Shown here one piece after another: positions 12,187-25,252 of a stretch of DNA of 64,000 bases. The stretch's first letter is position 1; each line of letters begins with the position of its first letter. Location: positions 1,674,001 through 1,738,000 of the forward strand of contig NW_027480438.1 in the NCBI RefSeq assembly GCF_051401765.1. The letters run 5' to 3'. A program made the translations under genes and the position numbers. Source of the DNA: Calliopsis andreniformis. Lineage: Eukaryota > Arthropoda > Insecta > Hymenoptera > Andrenidae. Under the pieces are notes generated by a model. The model was not told the origin of the DNA. It searched no databases and worked only from the letters and a program-made list of their open reading frames with translations.

Positions 12187-14633
12187 ATGTTCAATCCTCA
12201 ATCCTCAATCCTCAATCCTAATTCCTCAATCCTGATTCTTCAGTCCTCAATACCCAATCCTCAATTTCAATGCTCAATCCTCAATCCTCATTTCTCAATC
12301 CTCAATCCTCAACCCTTAGCCCTCATCCTCCATCCTCAGTACTCAATCCTCTATCCTCAATCTTCAATCCTCAATACTCAATCCTCAATCCTAATTCCTC
12401 AAATCCTCAATCCTCAATCCTCAATCTTCAATGCTCAATACTCAATCTGCAATCCTCAATCCTCAAACCTCAATCCTCAATCCTCATTCCTCAATCCTCA
12501 ATACCCAATCCTCAATCCTCAATTCTCAATCCTCAATCCTCAATATTCAATCATCAATACTCAATCTTCAATCCTCAATCTTTAATCCTCAATACTCAAT
12601 CTTCAATCCTCAATCCTCAATCCTCAATCCTCAATCCTCTATCCTCAGGCATCAATACTCAATCTACAATGTTCAATCCTCAATCCTTAATCCTCAATCC
12701 ACAATGCTCAACCTTCAATACTCAATATTCAATCTTCAATCCTCAATCCTCAATCCTCAATCATCAATCCTCAATCCTCAATCCTCAATATTCAATCCTC
12801 AATACTCAATCTTCAATCATCAATCCTCAATCCTCAATTCTCAGTCGTCAATCCTCAGTCATCAATCCTCAATCTTCAATACTCAATCGTCAATCCTTAG
12901 TCCTCAATCCTCAAACCTCAATCCTCGTTCGTCAAACCTCAATCCTCAAGCCTCAGTCTTCATCCTCAATCCTCAAACCTCAATCCTCAATCCTCAGTAT
13001 TCAAACATCAATACTCAATCTTCAATCCCCAATCCTCAAACCTCAATCCTCAATCCTCATTCTTCAATCCTAAATACCCAATCCTCAATCTTCAATCCTC
13101 AATCCTCAATACTCAATTCTCAATCCTCAATCCTTAATCCTCAGACCACAAACATCAATATTCAACCCCCAGTCCTCGTCCTCAATCCACAACCCTCAAT
13201 CCTCAGTTCTCAATATTCAATCATCAATATTCAATCTTCAATCCTCAATCCTCAATCCTCAATCCTCAATCCTCAATCCTCAATCTTCAACCCTGAATCC
13301 TCAATCCTCAATACTCAATCCTCAATCTTCAATCCTCAATACTCAATCTTCAATCCTCAATCCTCAATCCTCAATCCTCAAGCCTCAATCATCAACCCTC
13401 AACACTCAATCTTCAATCCTCAATCCTCAATCCTCAATCCTCAATACTCAATCCTCAATCTTCAATCCTCAACACTAATCTTCAATCCTCAATCCTCAAT
13501 CCTCAATCCTCAATCCTCATTCTTCAATCCTCAATACCCAATCCTCAATCTTCAATCCTCAATCCTCAATCCTCAATCCTAATCCCTCAATCCTCATTCT
13601 TCAATCCTCAATACCCAATCCTCAATTTCAATTCTCAATCCTCAATCCTCATTTCTCAATCCTCAATCCTCAACCATCAGCACTCATCCTCCATCCTCAA
13701 TCCTCAATCCTCAATACTCAATCCTCAATCCTCAATCTTCAATCCTCAATTCTCAATCTTCAATCCTCGATCCTCAATCATCAATCCTCAATATTCAATC
13801 ATCAATACTCAATCTTCAACCCTCAATCTTCAATCCTCAATACTCAATCTTCAATCCTCAATCCTCAATCCTCAATCCTCAATCCTCAATCCTCAATCCT
13901 CAGGCATCAATACTCAATCTACAATATTCAATCCTCAGTCCTTAATCCTCAATCCACAATCCTCAACCTTCAATACTCAATACTCAATCTTCAATCCTCA
14001 ATCCTCAATCCTCAATCCTCTATCCTCAATCCTCAATCCTCAATATTCAATCCTCAATGCTCAATCTTCAATCATGAATCCTCAATCCTCAATTCTCAGT
14101 CGTCAATCCTCAGCCATCAATCCTCAATCTTCAATACTCAATCGTCAATCCTTAGTCCTCAATCCTCAATCCTCAATCCTCGTTCCTCAAACCTCAATCC
14201 TCAACCCTCAGTCTTCATCCTCAATCCTCAAACCTCAATCCTCAATCCTCAATATTCAATCATCAATACTCAATCTTCAATCCTCAATCCTCAAACCTCA
14301 ATCCTCAATCCTCATTCTTCAATCCCAAATACCCAATCCTCAATCTTCAATCCTCAATCCTCAATCCTCAATTCTCAATCCTCAATCCTTAGTCCCCAGA
14401 TCTCAAACATCAATATTCAACCCTTAGTCCTCGTCCACAATCCACAACCCTCAATCCGCAGTCATCAATATTCAATCATCAATATTCAATCTTCAATCCT
14501 CAATCCTCAATCCTCAATCCTCAATCCTCAATCCTCAATCCTCAATCTTCAACCCTGAATCCTCAATCCTCAATACTCAATCCTCAATCCTCAATCCTCA
14601 ATCCTCAATCCTCAATCCTCATTCTTCAATCCT
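12187..14633 (+). repeat. 2,533-bp tandem sub-unit, second copy
   Basis: This block is collinear with 9,654-12,107 and diverges at about 14,633. There this copy continues into the ACCCGATCC landmark (14,638), while the other continues with CAACACTC. It spans the nominal start of macro-repeat copy 2, showing that the macro-repeat boundary is itself embedded in a smaller tandem repeat. That is a likely site for the unequal exchange that made the 12.9-kb duplication. Confidence 0.78.
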
Positions 14634-17600
14634 CAATACCCGATCCTCAATCTTCAATACCCAATCCTCAATTTCAATCCTCAATCCTCAATCCTCATTT
14701 CTCAATGCTCAATCCTCAACCCTCAGCCCTCATCCTCCATCCTCAGTACTCAATCCTCTATCCTCAATCTTCAATCCTCAATACTCAATCTTCAATCCTC
14801 ATTCCTCAATCCTCAATCCTCAATCCTCAATCTTCAATCCTCAATACTCAATCTGCAATCCTCAATCCTTAAACCTCAATCCTCAATCCTCATTCCTCAA
14901 TCCTCAATACCCAATCCTCAATCCTCAATCCTCAATCCTCAATCCTCAATCCTCAATCCTCAATCTTCAACCCTGAATCCTCAATCCTCAATACTCAATC
15001 CTCAATCTTCAATCCTCAATACTCAATCTTCAATCCTCAATCCTCAATCCTCAATCCTCAGTCCTCAATCTACAACCCTCAACACTCAACCTTCAATCCT
15101 CAATCCTCAATCCTCAATCCTCAATCCTCAATCTTCAATCCTCATCACTAATCTTCAATCCTCAATCCTCAATCCTCAATCCTCATTCTTCAATCCTCAA
15201 TACCCAATCCTCAATCTTCAATCCTCGGTCCTCAAACCTCAATCCTAATTCCTCAATCCTCATTCTTCAATCCTCAATACCCAATCCTCAATTTCAATCC
15301 TCAACCCTCAATCCTCATTTCTCAATCCTCAATCCTCAACCCTCAGCCCTCATCCTCCATCCTCAATCCTCAATCCTCAATCCTCAATCTTCAATCCTCA
15401 ATTCTCAATCTTCAATCCTCGATCCTCAATCATCAATCCTCAATCCTCAATCCTCAGGCATCAATACTCAATCTTCAATGCTCAATCCTCAATCCTCAAT
15501 CCTCAATCCTCATTCCCCAACCCTCAATCCTCATTCCTCAAAGCTCAATCCTCAACCCTCAGTCCTCATACTCAATTCTCAATTCTCAATCCTCAATCCT
15601 CAATCCTCAATCTTCAATCCTCAATAATCAATCTCCAATCCTCAATACTCTATCCTCGATCCTCAATCCTCAGGCATCAATACTCAATCTTCAATACTCA
15701 ATCCTCAATCCTCAATACTCAATCCTCAATCCTCAAACCTCAATCCTCAATCCTCAATCCTCAATCCTCAATCCTCATTCTTCAATCCTCAATACCCAAT
15801 CCTCAATCTTCAATTCTCGATCCTCAAACCTCAATCCTAATTCCTCAATCCTCATTCTTCAATCCTCAATACCCAATCCTCAATTTCAATCCTCAACCCT
15901 CAATCCTCATTTCTCAATCCTCAATCCTCAACCCTCAGCCCTCATCCTCCATCCTCAATCCTCAATCCTCAGGCATCAATACTCAATCTTCAATGCTCAA
16001 TCCTCAATCCTCAATCCTCAATCCTCATTCCCCAACCCTCAATCCTCATTCCTCAAAGCTCAATCCTCAACCCTCAGTCCTCATACTCAATTCTCAATTC
16101 TCAATCCTCAATCCTCAATCCTCAATCTTCAATCCTCAATAATCAATCTCCAATCCTCAATACTCTATCCTCGATACTCAATCCTCAGGCATCAATACTC
16201 AATCTTCAATACTCAATCCTCAATCCTCAATCCTCAATCCTCAATCCTCAAACCTCAATCCTCAATCCTCAATATTCAATCATCAATACTCAATCTTCAA
16301 TCCTCAATCCTCAATCCTCAATCCTCAACCCTCAATCCTCAATCCTCAATCCTCAATCCTCAATCCTCAATCCTCAATCCTCATTTCTCAATCCTCAATA
16401 CTCAATCCTCAATCCTCAATATTCAATCCTCAATACTCAATCTTCAATCATCAATCCTCAATCCTCAATTCTCAGTCGTCAATCCTCAGTCATCAATCCT
16501 CAATCTTCAATACTCAATCGTCAATCCTTAGTCCCCAATCCTCAATCCTTAATCCTCGTTCCTCAAACCTCAATCCTCAACCCTCAGTCTTCATCCTCAA
16601 TCCTCAAACCTCAATCCTCAATCCTCAGTATTCAATCATCAATACTCAATCTTCAATCCTCAATCCTCAAACCTCAATCCTCAATCCTCCTTCTTCAATC
16701 CTCAACACTCAATCTTCAGTCCTCAATCCTCAATCCTCAATCCTCAATCCTCATTCTTCAATCCTCAATACCCAATCCTCAATGTTCAATCCTCAGTCCT
16801 CAATCCTCAATCCTAATTCCTCAATCCTGATTCTTCAGTCCTCAATACCCAATCCTCAATTTCAATGCTCAATCCTCAATCCTCATTTCTCAATCCTCAA
16901 TCCTCAACCCTCAGCCCTCATCCTCCATCCTCAGTACTCAATCCTCTATCCTCAATCTTCAATCCTCAATACTCAATCTTCGATCCTCATTCCTCAATCC
17001 TCAATCCTCAATCCTCAATCTTCAATCGCCAATACTCAATCTGCGATCCCCAATACTCAAACCTCAATCCTCAATCCTCATTACTCAATCCTCAATACCC
17101 AATCCTCAATCCTCAATCCTCAATCCTCAATCCTCAATATTCAATCATCAATACTCAATCTTGAATCCTCAATCTTCAATCCTCAATACTCAACCTTCAA
17201 TCCTCAATCCTCAATCCTCAATCCTCAATCCTCAATCCTCAGGCATCAATACTCAATCTACAATATTCAATCCACAATCCTCAATCCTCAATCCTCAGGC
17301 ATCAATACTCAATCTACAATATTCAATCCACAATCCTTAATCCTCAATCCACAATCCTCAACCTTCAATACTCAATACTCAATCTTCAATCCTCAACCCT
17401 CAATCCTCAATCCTCAATCCTCAATCCTCAATCCTCAATATTCAATCGTCAATACTCAATCTTCAATCATCAATCCTCATTCCTCAATTCTCAGTCGTCA
17501 ATCCTCAGTCATCAATCCTCAATCTTCAATACTCAATCGTCAATCCTTAGTCCTCAATCCTCAATCCTCGATCCTCGTTCCTCAAACCTCAATCCTCAAC

Positions 17601-20600
17601 CCTCAGTCTTCATCCTCAATCCTCAAACCTCAATCCTCAACCCTCAATACTCAATCATCAATACTCAATCTTCAATCCTCAATCCTCAAACCTCAATCCT
17701 CAATCCTCATTCTTCAATACTAAACACCCAATCCTCAATCCTCAATCCTCAATCCTCAATCTTCAACACTGTGTCCTCAATCCTCAATACTCAATCCTCA
17801 ATCTTCAATCCTCAATACTCAATCTTCAATCCTCAATCCTCAATCCTCAATCTTCAATATTCAATCATCAATACTCAATCTTCAATCCTCAATCCTCAAT
17901 CCTCAATTCTCAATCCTCAATCCTCAATCCTCAATCCTCAATCCGCAATCCTCAATCCTCAATCGTCAATCCTCAATCCTCAATCCTCAATCCTCAATCC
18001 TCAATCCGCAATATTCAATCCTCAATACTCAATCTTCAATCATCAATGCTCAATCCTCAATTCTCAGTCGTCAATCCTCAGTCATCAATCCTCAATCTTC
18101 AATACTCAATCGTCAATCCTTAGTTCTCAATCCTCAATCCTCAATCATCGTTCCTCAAACCTCAATCCTCAACCCTCAGTCTTCATCCTCAATCCTCAAA
18201 CCTCAATCCTCAATCCTCAATATTCAATCATCAATACTCAATCTTCAATCCCCAATCCTCAAACCTCAATCCTCAATCCACATTCTTCAATCCTAAATAC
18301 CCAATCCTTAATCTTCAATCCTCAATCCTCAATCCTCAATTCTCAATCCTCAATCCTTAATCCTCAGATCTCAAACATCAATATTCAACCCTCAGTCCTC
18401 GTCCTCAATCCACAACCCTCAATCCTCAGTCCTCAATATTCAATCATAAATATTCAATCTTCAATCCTCAATCGTCAATCCTCAATCCTCAATCCTCAAT
18501 CCTCAGTCTTCAACCCTGAATCCTCAATACTCAATCCTCAATCTTCAATCCTCAATACTCAATATTCAATCCTCAATCCTCAATCGTCAATCCTCAATCC
18601 TCAATTTTCAATCCTCAACACTCAATCTTCAATCCTCAATCCTCAATCCTCAATCCTCAATCCTCAATCCTCATTCTTCAATCCTCAATACCCAATCCTT
18701 AATCTTCAGTCCTCAATCCTCAATCCTCAATCCTAATTCCTCAATCCTCATTCTTCAATCCTGAATACCCAATCCTCAATTTCTATCCTCAATCCTCAAT
18801 CCTCATTTCTCAATCCTCAACCCTCAACCCTTAGCCCTCAACCTCCATCCTCAGTACTCAATCCTCTATCCTCAATCTTCAATCCTCAATACTCAATCTT
18901 CAATCCTCATTCCTCAATCCTCAATCCTCAATCCTCAATCTTCAATCCTCAAACATCAATCCTCAATTCTCAGTCCTCAATCCTCAGTCCTCAGTCGTCG
19001 AACCTCAATCCCCGACCCTTAGCACTCATCCTCAATCCTCATTCCTCAATCCTCAATCCTCAATATTCAACCCTCAGCCCTCATCCTCCATCCTCAATCC
19101 TCAATCCTCAATCCCCAACCTTCAATCCTCAATTCTCAATCTTCAATCCTCGATCCTCAATCCTCAATCCTCAATATTCAATCATCAATACTCAATCTTC
19201 AACCCTCAATCTTCAATCCTCAATACTCAATCTTCAATACTGAATCCTCAATCCTCAATCCTCAATCCTCAATTCTCAATCCTCAGGCATCAATACTCAA
19301 TCTACAATGTTCAATCCTCAGTCCTTAATCCTCAATCCACAATCCTCAGCCTTCAATACTCAATACTCAATCTTCAGTCCTCAATCCTCAATCCTCAATC
19401 CTCAATACTCAATCCTCAATCCTCAATATTCAATCCTCAATACTCAATCTTCAATCATCAATCCTCAATCCTCAATTCTCAGTCGTCAATCCTCAGTCAT
19501 CAATCCTCAATCTTCAATACTCAATCGTCAATCCTTAGTCCCCAATCCTCAATCCTCAATCCTCGTTCCTCAAACCTCAATCCTCAACCCTCAGTCTTCA
19601 TCCTCAGTCCTCAAACCTCAATCCTCAATCCTCAGTATTCAATCATCAATACTCAATCTTCAATCCTCAATCCTCAAACCTCAATCCTCAATCCTCATTC
19701 TTCAATCCTCAACACTCAATATTCAATCCTCAATCCTCAATCCTCAATCCTCAATCCTCATTCTTCAATCCTCAATACCCAATCCTCAATGTTCAATCCT
19801 CAATCCTCAATCCTCAATCCTAATTCCTCAATCCTGATTCTTCAGTCCTCAATACCCAATCCTCAATTTCAATGCTCAATCCTCAATCCTCATTTCTCAA
19901 TCCTCAATCCTCAACCCTCAGCCCTCATCCTCCATCCTCAGTACTCAATCCTCTATCCTCAATCTTCAATCCTCAATACTCAATCTTCGATCCTCATTCC
20001 TCAATCCTCAATCCTCAATCCTCAATCTTCAATCGCCAATACTCAATCTGCAATCCCCAATACTCAAACCTCAATCCTCAATCCTCATTACTCAATCCTC
20101 AATACCCAATCCTCAATCCTCAATCCTCAATCCTCAATCCTCAATATTCAATCATCAATACTCAATCTTGAATCCTCAATCTTCAATCCTCAATACTCAA
20201 CCTTCAATCCTCAATCCTCAATCCTCAATCCTCAATCCTCAATCCTCAATCCTCAGGCATCAATACTCAATCTACAATATTCAATCCACAATCCTCAATC
20301 CTCAATCCTCAGGCATCAATACTCAATCTACAATATTCAATCCACAATCCTTAATCCTCAATCCACAATCCTCAACCTTCAATACTCAATACTCATTCTT
20401 CAATCCTCAACCGTCAATCCTCAATCCTCAATCCTCAATCCTCAATCCTCAATCCTCAAACCTCAATCCTCAATCCTCATTCTTCAATACTAAACACCCA
20501 ATCCTCAATCCTCAATCCTCAATCCTCAATCCTCAATCCTCAATCTTCAACACTGTGTGCTCAATCCTCAATACTCAATCCTCAATCTTCAATCCTCAAT

Positions 20601-23600
20601 ACTCAATCTTCAATCCTCAATCCTCAATCCTCAATCCTCAATATTCAATCATCAATACTCAATCTTCAATCCTCAATCCTCAATCCTCAATTCTCAATCC
20701 TCAATCCTCAATCCTCAATCCTCAATCCGCAATCCTCAATCCTCAATCGTCAATCCTCAATCCTCAATCCTCAATCCTCAATCCTCAATCCGCAATATTC
20801 AATCCTAAATACTCAATCTTCAATCATCAATCCTCAATCCTCAATTCTCAGTCGTCAATCCTCAGTCATCAATCCTCAATCTTCAATACTCAATCGTCAA
20901 TCCTTAGTTCTCAATCCTCAATCCTCAATCATCGTTCCTCAAACCTCAATCCTCAACCCTCAGTCTTCATCCTCAATCCTCAAACCTCAATCCTCAATCC
21001 TCAATATTCAATCATCAATACTCAATCTTCAATCCCCAATCCTCAAACCTCAATCCTCAATCCACATTCTTCAATCCTAAATACCCAATCCTTAATCTTC
21101 AATCCTCAATCCTCAATCCTCAATTCTCAATCCTCAATCCTTAATCCTCAGATCTCAAACATCAATATTCAACCCTCAGTCCTCGTCCTCAATCCACAAC
21201 CCTCAATCCTCAGTCCTCAATATTCAATCATAAATATTCAATCTTCAATCCTCAATCCTCAATCCTCAATCCTCAATCCTCAATCCTCAGTCTTCAACCC
21301 TGAATCCTCAATACTCAGTCCTCAATCTTCAATCCTCAATACTCAATATTCAATCCTCAATCATCAATCGTCAATCCTCAATCCTCAATTTTCAATCCTC
21401 AACACTCAATCTTCAATCCTCAATCCTCAATCCTCAATCCTCAATCCTCATTCTTCAATCCTCAATACCCAATCCTCAATCTTCAGTCCCCAATCCTCAA
21501 TCCTCGATCCTAATTCCTCAATCCTCATTCTTCAATCCTCAATACCCAATCCTCAATTTCTATCCTCAATCCTCAATCCTCATTTCTCAATCCTCAACCG
21601 TCAACCCTCAGCCCTCAACCTCCATCCTCAGTACTCAATCCTCTATCCTCAATCTTCAATCCTCAATACTCAATCTTCAATCCTCATTCCTCAATCCTCA
21701 ATCCTCAATCCTCAATCTTCAATCCTCAAACATCAATCCTCAATTCTCAGTCCTCAATCCTCAGTCCTCAGTCGTCGAACCTCAATCCCCGACCCTTAGC
21801 ACTCATCCTCAATCCTCATTCCTCAATCCTCAATCCTCAATATTCAACCCTCAGCCCTCATCCTCCATCCTCAATCCTCAATCCTCAATCCCCAACCTTC
21901 AATCCTCAATTCTCAACCTTCAATCCTCGATCCTCAATCCTCAATCCTCAATATTCAATCATCAATACTCAATCTTCAACCCTCAATCTTCAATCCTCAA
22001 TACTCAATCTTCAATACTGAATCCTCAATCCTCAATCCTCAATCCTCAATCCTCAATTCTCAATCCTCAGGCATCAATACTCAATCTACAATGTTCAATC
22101 CTCAGTCCTTAATCCTCAATCCACAATCCTCAACATTCAATACTCAATACTCAATCTTCAGTCCTCAATCCTCAATCCTCAATCCTCAATACTCAATCCT
22201 CAATCCTCAATATTCAATCCTCAATACTCAATCTTCAATCATCAATCCTCAATCCTCAATTCTCAGTCGTCAATCCTCAGTCATCAATCCTCAATCTTCA
22301 ATACTCAATCGTCAATCCTTAGTCCCCAATCCTCAATCCTCAATCCTCGTTCCTCCAACCTCAATCCTCAACCCTCAGTCTTCATCCTCAATCCTCAAAC
22401 CTCAATCCTCAATCCTCAGTATTCAATCATCAATACTCAATCTTCAATCCTCAATCCTCAAACCTCAATCCTCAATCCTCATTCTTCAATCCTCAACACT
22501 CAATCTTCAATCCTCAATCCTCAATCCTCAATCCTCAATCCTCATTCTTCAATCCTCAATACCCAATCCTCAATGTTCAATCCTCAATCCTCAATCCTCA
22601 ATCCTAATTCCTCAATCCTGATTCTTCAGTCCTCAATACCCAATCCTCAATTTCAATGCTCAATCCTCAATCCTCATTTCTCAATCCTCAATCCTCAACC
22701 CTTAGCCCTCATCCTCCATCCTCAGTACTCAATCCTCTATCCTCAATCTTCAATCCTCAATACTCAATCCTCAATCCTAATTCCGCAAATCCTCAATCCT
22801 CAATCCTCAATCTTCAATGCTCAATACTCAATCTGCAATCCTCAATCCTCAAACCTCAATCCTCAATCCTCATTCCTCAATCCTCAATACCCAATCCTCA
22901 ATCCTCAATTCTCAATCCTCAATCCTCAATATTCAATCATCAATACTCAATCTTCAATCCTCAATCTTTAATCCTCAATACTCAATCTTCAATCCTCAAT
23001 CCTCAATCCTCAATCCTCAATCCTCTATCCTCAGGCATCAATACTCAATCTACAATGTTCAATCCTCAATCCTTAATCCTCAATCCACAATGCTCAACCT
23101 TCAATACTCAATATTCAATCTTCAATCCTCAATCCTCAATCCTCAATCATCAATCCTCAATCCTCAATCCTCAATATTCAATCCTCAATACTCAATCTTC
23201 AATCATCAATCCTCAATCCTCAATTCTCAGTCGTCAATCCTCAGTCATCAATCCTCAATCTTCAATACTCAATCGTCAATCCTTAGTCCTCAATCCTCAA
23301 ACCTCAATCCTCGTTCGTCAAACCTCAATCCTCAAGCCTCAGTCTTCATCCTCAATCCTCAAACCTCAATCCTCAATCCTCAGTATTCAAACATCAATAC
23401 TCAATCTTCAATCCCCAATCCTCAAACCTCAATCCTCAATCCTCATTCTTCAATCCTAAATACCCAATCCTCAATCTTCAATCCTCAATCCTCAATACTC
23501 AATTCTCAATCCTCAATCCTTAATCCTCAGACCACAAACATCAATATTCAACCCCCAGTCCTCGTCCACAATCCACAACCCTCAATCCTCAGTTCTCAAT

Positions 23601-25252
23601 ATTCAATCATCAATATTCAATCTTCAATCCTCAATCCTCAATCCTCAATCCTCAATCCTCAATCCTCAATCTTCAACCCTGAATCCTCAATCCTCAATAC
23701 TCAATCCTCAATCTTCAATCCTCAATACTCAATCTTCAATCCTCAATCCTCAATCCTCAATCCTCAAGCCTCAATCATCAACCCTCAACACTCAATCTTC
23801 AATCCTCAATCCTCAATCCTCAATCCTCAATACTCAATCCTCAATCTTCAATCCTCAACACTAATCTTCAATCCTCAATCCTCAATCCTCAATCCTCAAT
23901 CCTCAATCCTCATTCTTCAATCCTCAATACCCAATCCTCAATCTTCAATCCTCAATCCTCAATCCTCAATCCTAATCCCTCAATCCTCATTCTTCAATCC
24001 TCAATACCCAATCCTCAATTTCAATTCTCAATCCTCAATCCTCATTTCTCAATCCTCAATCCTCAACCATCAGCACTCATCCTCCATCCTCAATCCTCAA
24101 TCCTCAATACTCAATCCTCAATCCTCAATCTTCAATCCTCAATTCTCAATCTTCAATCCTCGATCCTCAATCATCAATCCTCAATATTCAATCATCAATA
24201 CTCAATCTTCAACCCTCAATCTTCAATCCTCAATACTCAATCTTCAATCCTCAATCCTCAATCCTCAATCCTCAATCCTCAATCCTCAATCCTCAGGCAT
24301 CAATACTCAATCTACAATATTCAATCCTCAGTCCTTAATCCTCAATCCACAATCCTCAACCTTCAATACTCAATACTCAATCTTCAATCCTCAATCCTCA
24401 ATCCTCAATCCTCTATCCTCAATCCTCAATCCTCAATATTCAATCCTCAATGCTCAATCTTCAATCATGAATCCTCAATCCTCAATTCTCAGTCGTCAAT
24501 CCTCAGCCATCAATCCTCAATCTTCAATACTCAATCGTCAATCCTTAGTCCTCAATCCTCAATCCTCAATCCTCGTTCCTCAAACCTCAATCCTCAACCC
24601 TCAGTCTTCATCCTCAATCCTCAAACCTCAATCCTCAATCCTCCATATTCAATCATCAATACTCAATCTTCAATCCTCAATCCTCAAACCTCAATCCTCA
24701 ATCCTCATTCTTCAATCCTAAATACCCAATCCTCAATCTTCAATCCTCAATCCTCAATCCTCAATTCTCAATCCTCAATCCTTAGTCCCCAGACCTCAAA
24801 CATCAATATTCAACCCTTAGTCCTCGTCCACAATCCACAACCCTCAATCCGCAGTCATCAATATTCAATCATCAATATTCAATCTTCAATCCTCAATCCT
24901 CAATCCTCAATCCTCAATCCTCAATCCTCAATCCTCAATCTTCAACCCTGAATCCTCAATCCTCAATACTCAATCCTCAATCCTCAATCCTCAATCCTCA
25001 ATCCTCAATCCTCATTCTTCAATCCTCAACACTCAATCTTCAATCCTCAATCCTCAATCCTCAATCCTCAATCCTCATTCTTCAATCCTCAATACCCAAT
25101 CCTCAATGTTCAATCCTCAATCCTCAATCCTCAATCCTAATTCCTCAATCCTGATTCTTCAGTCCTCAATACCCAATCCTCAATTTCAATGCTCAATCCT
25201 CAATCCTCATTTCTCAATCCTCAATCCTCAACCCTTAGCCCTCATCCTCCAT
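12334..25252 (+). repeat. Macro-repeat copy 2 (complete 12,919-bp unit)
   Basis: This is the most complete copy of the macro-repeat. It matches copy 1 almost base for base at the constant offset. Single-base differences I could verify are 7,477 A against 20,396 T, 10,886 G against 23,805 C, 11,462 A against 24,381 T, and 11,725 A against 24,644 C. Such sparse differences over kilobases, in DNA that mutates easily by slippage, point to a recent duplication or ongoing homogenisation. The segment at about 14,024-14,617 is present here and absent from copy 1. Copy 3 also has it, so copy 1 most likely lost it. Confidence 0.9.

Larger units (their letters stand above)
1..12333 (+). repeat. Macro-repeat copy 1 (about 12.9-kb higher-order unit, with internal deletion)
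   Basis: The string of variant heptamers starting at base 1 recurs at 12,334 and again at 25,253. Offsets to copy 2 are 12,333 bp up to about 1,690, then 12,926 bp, then 12,919 bp from roughly 4,320 onward. The jump of 593 bp marks a segment missing here, and the 7-bp step is one heptamer more here than in copy 2. Landmarks tying the copies are the ACCCGATCC string at 1,712 (14,638 in copy 2) and the GTCGTCG strings at 6,075 and 8,852 (18,994 and 21,771). The unit start is arbitrary, set by the window edge. The same opening string also occurs at 9,801, because the unit contains its own 2.5-kb internal repeat. Confidence 0.9.
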
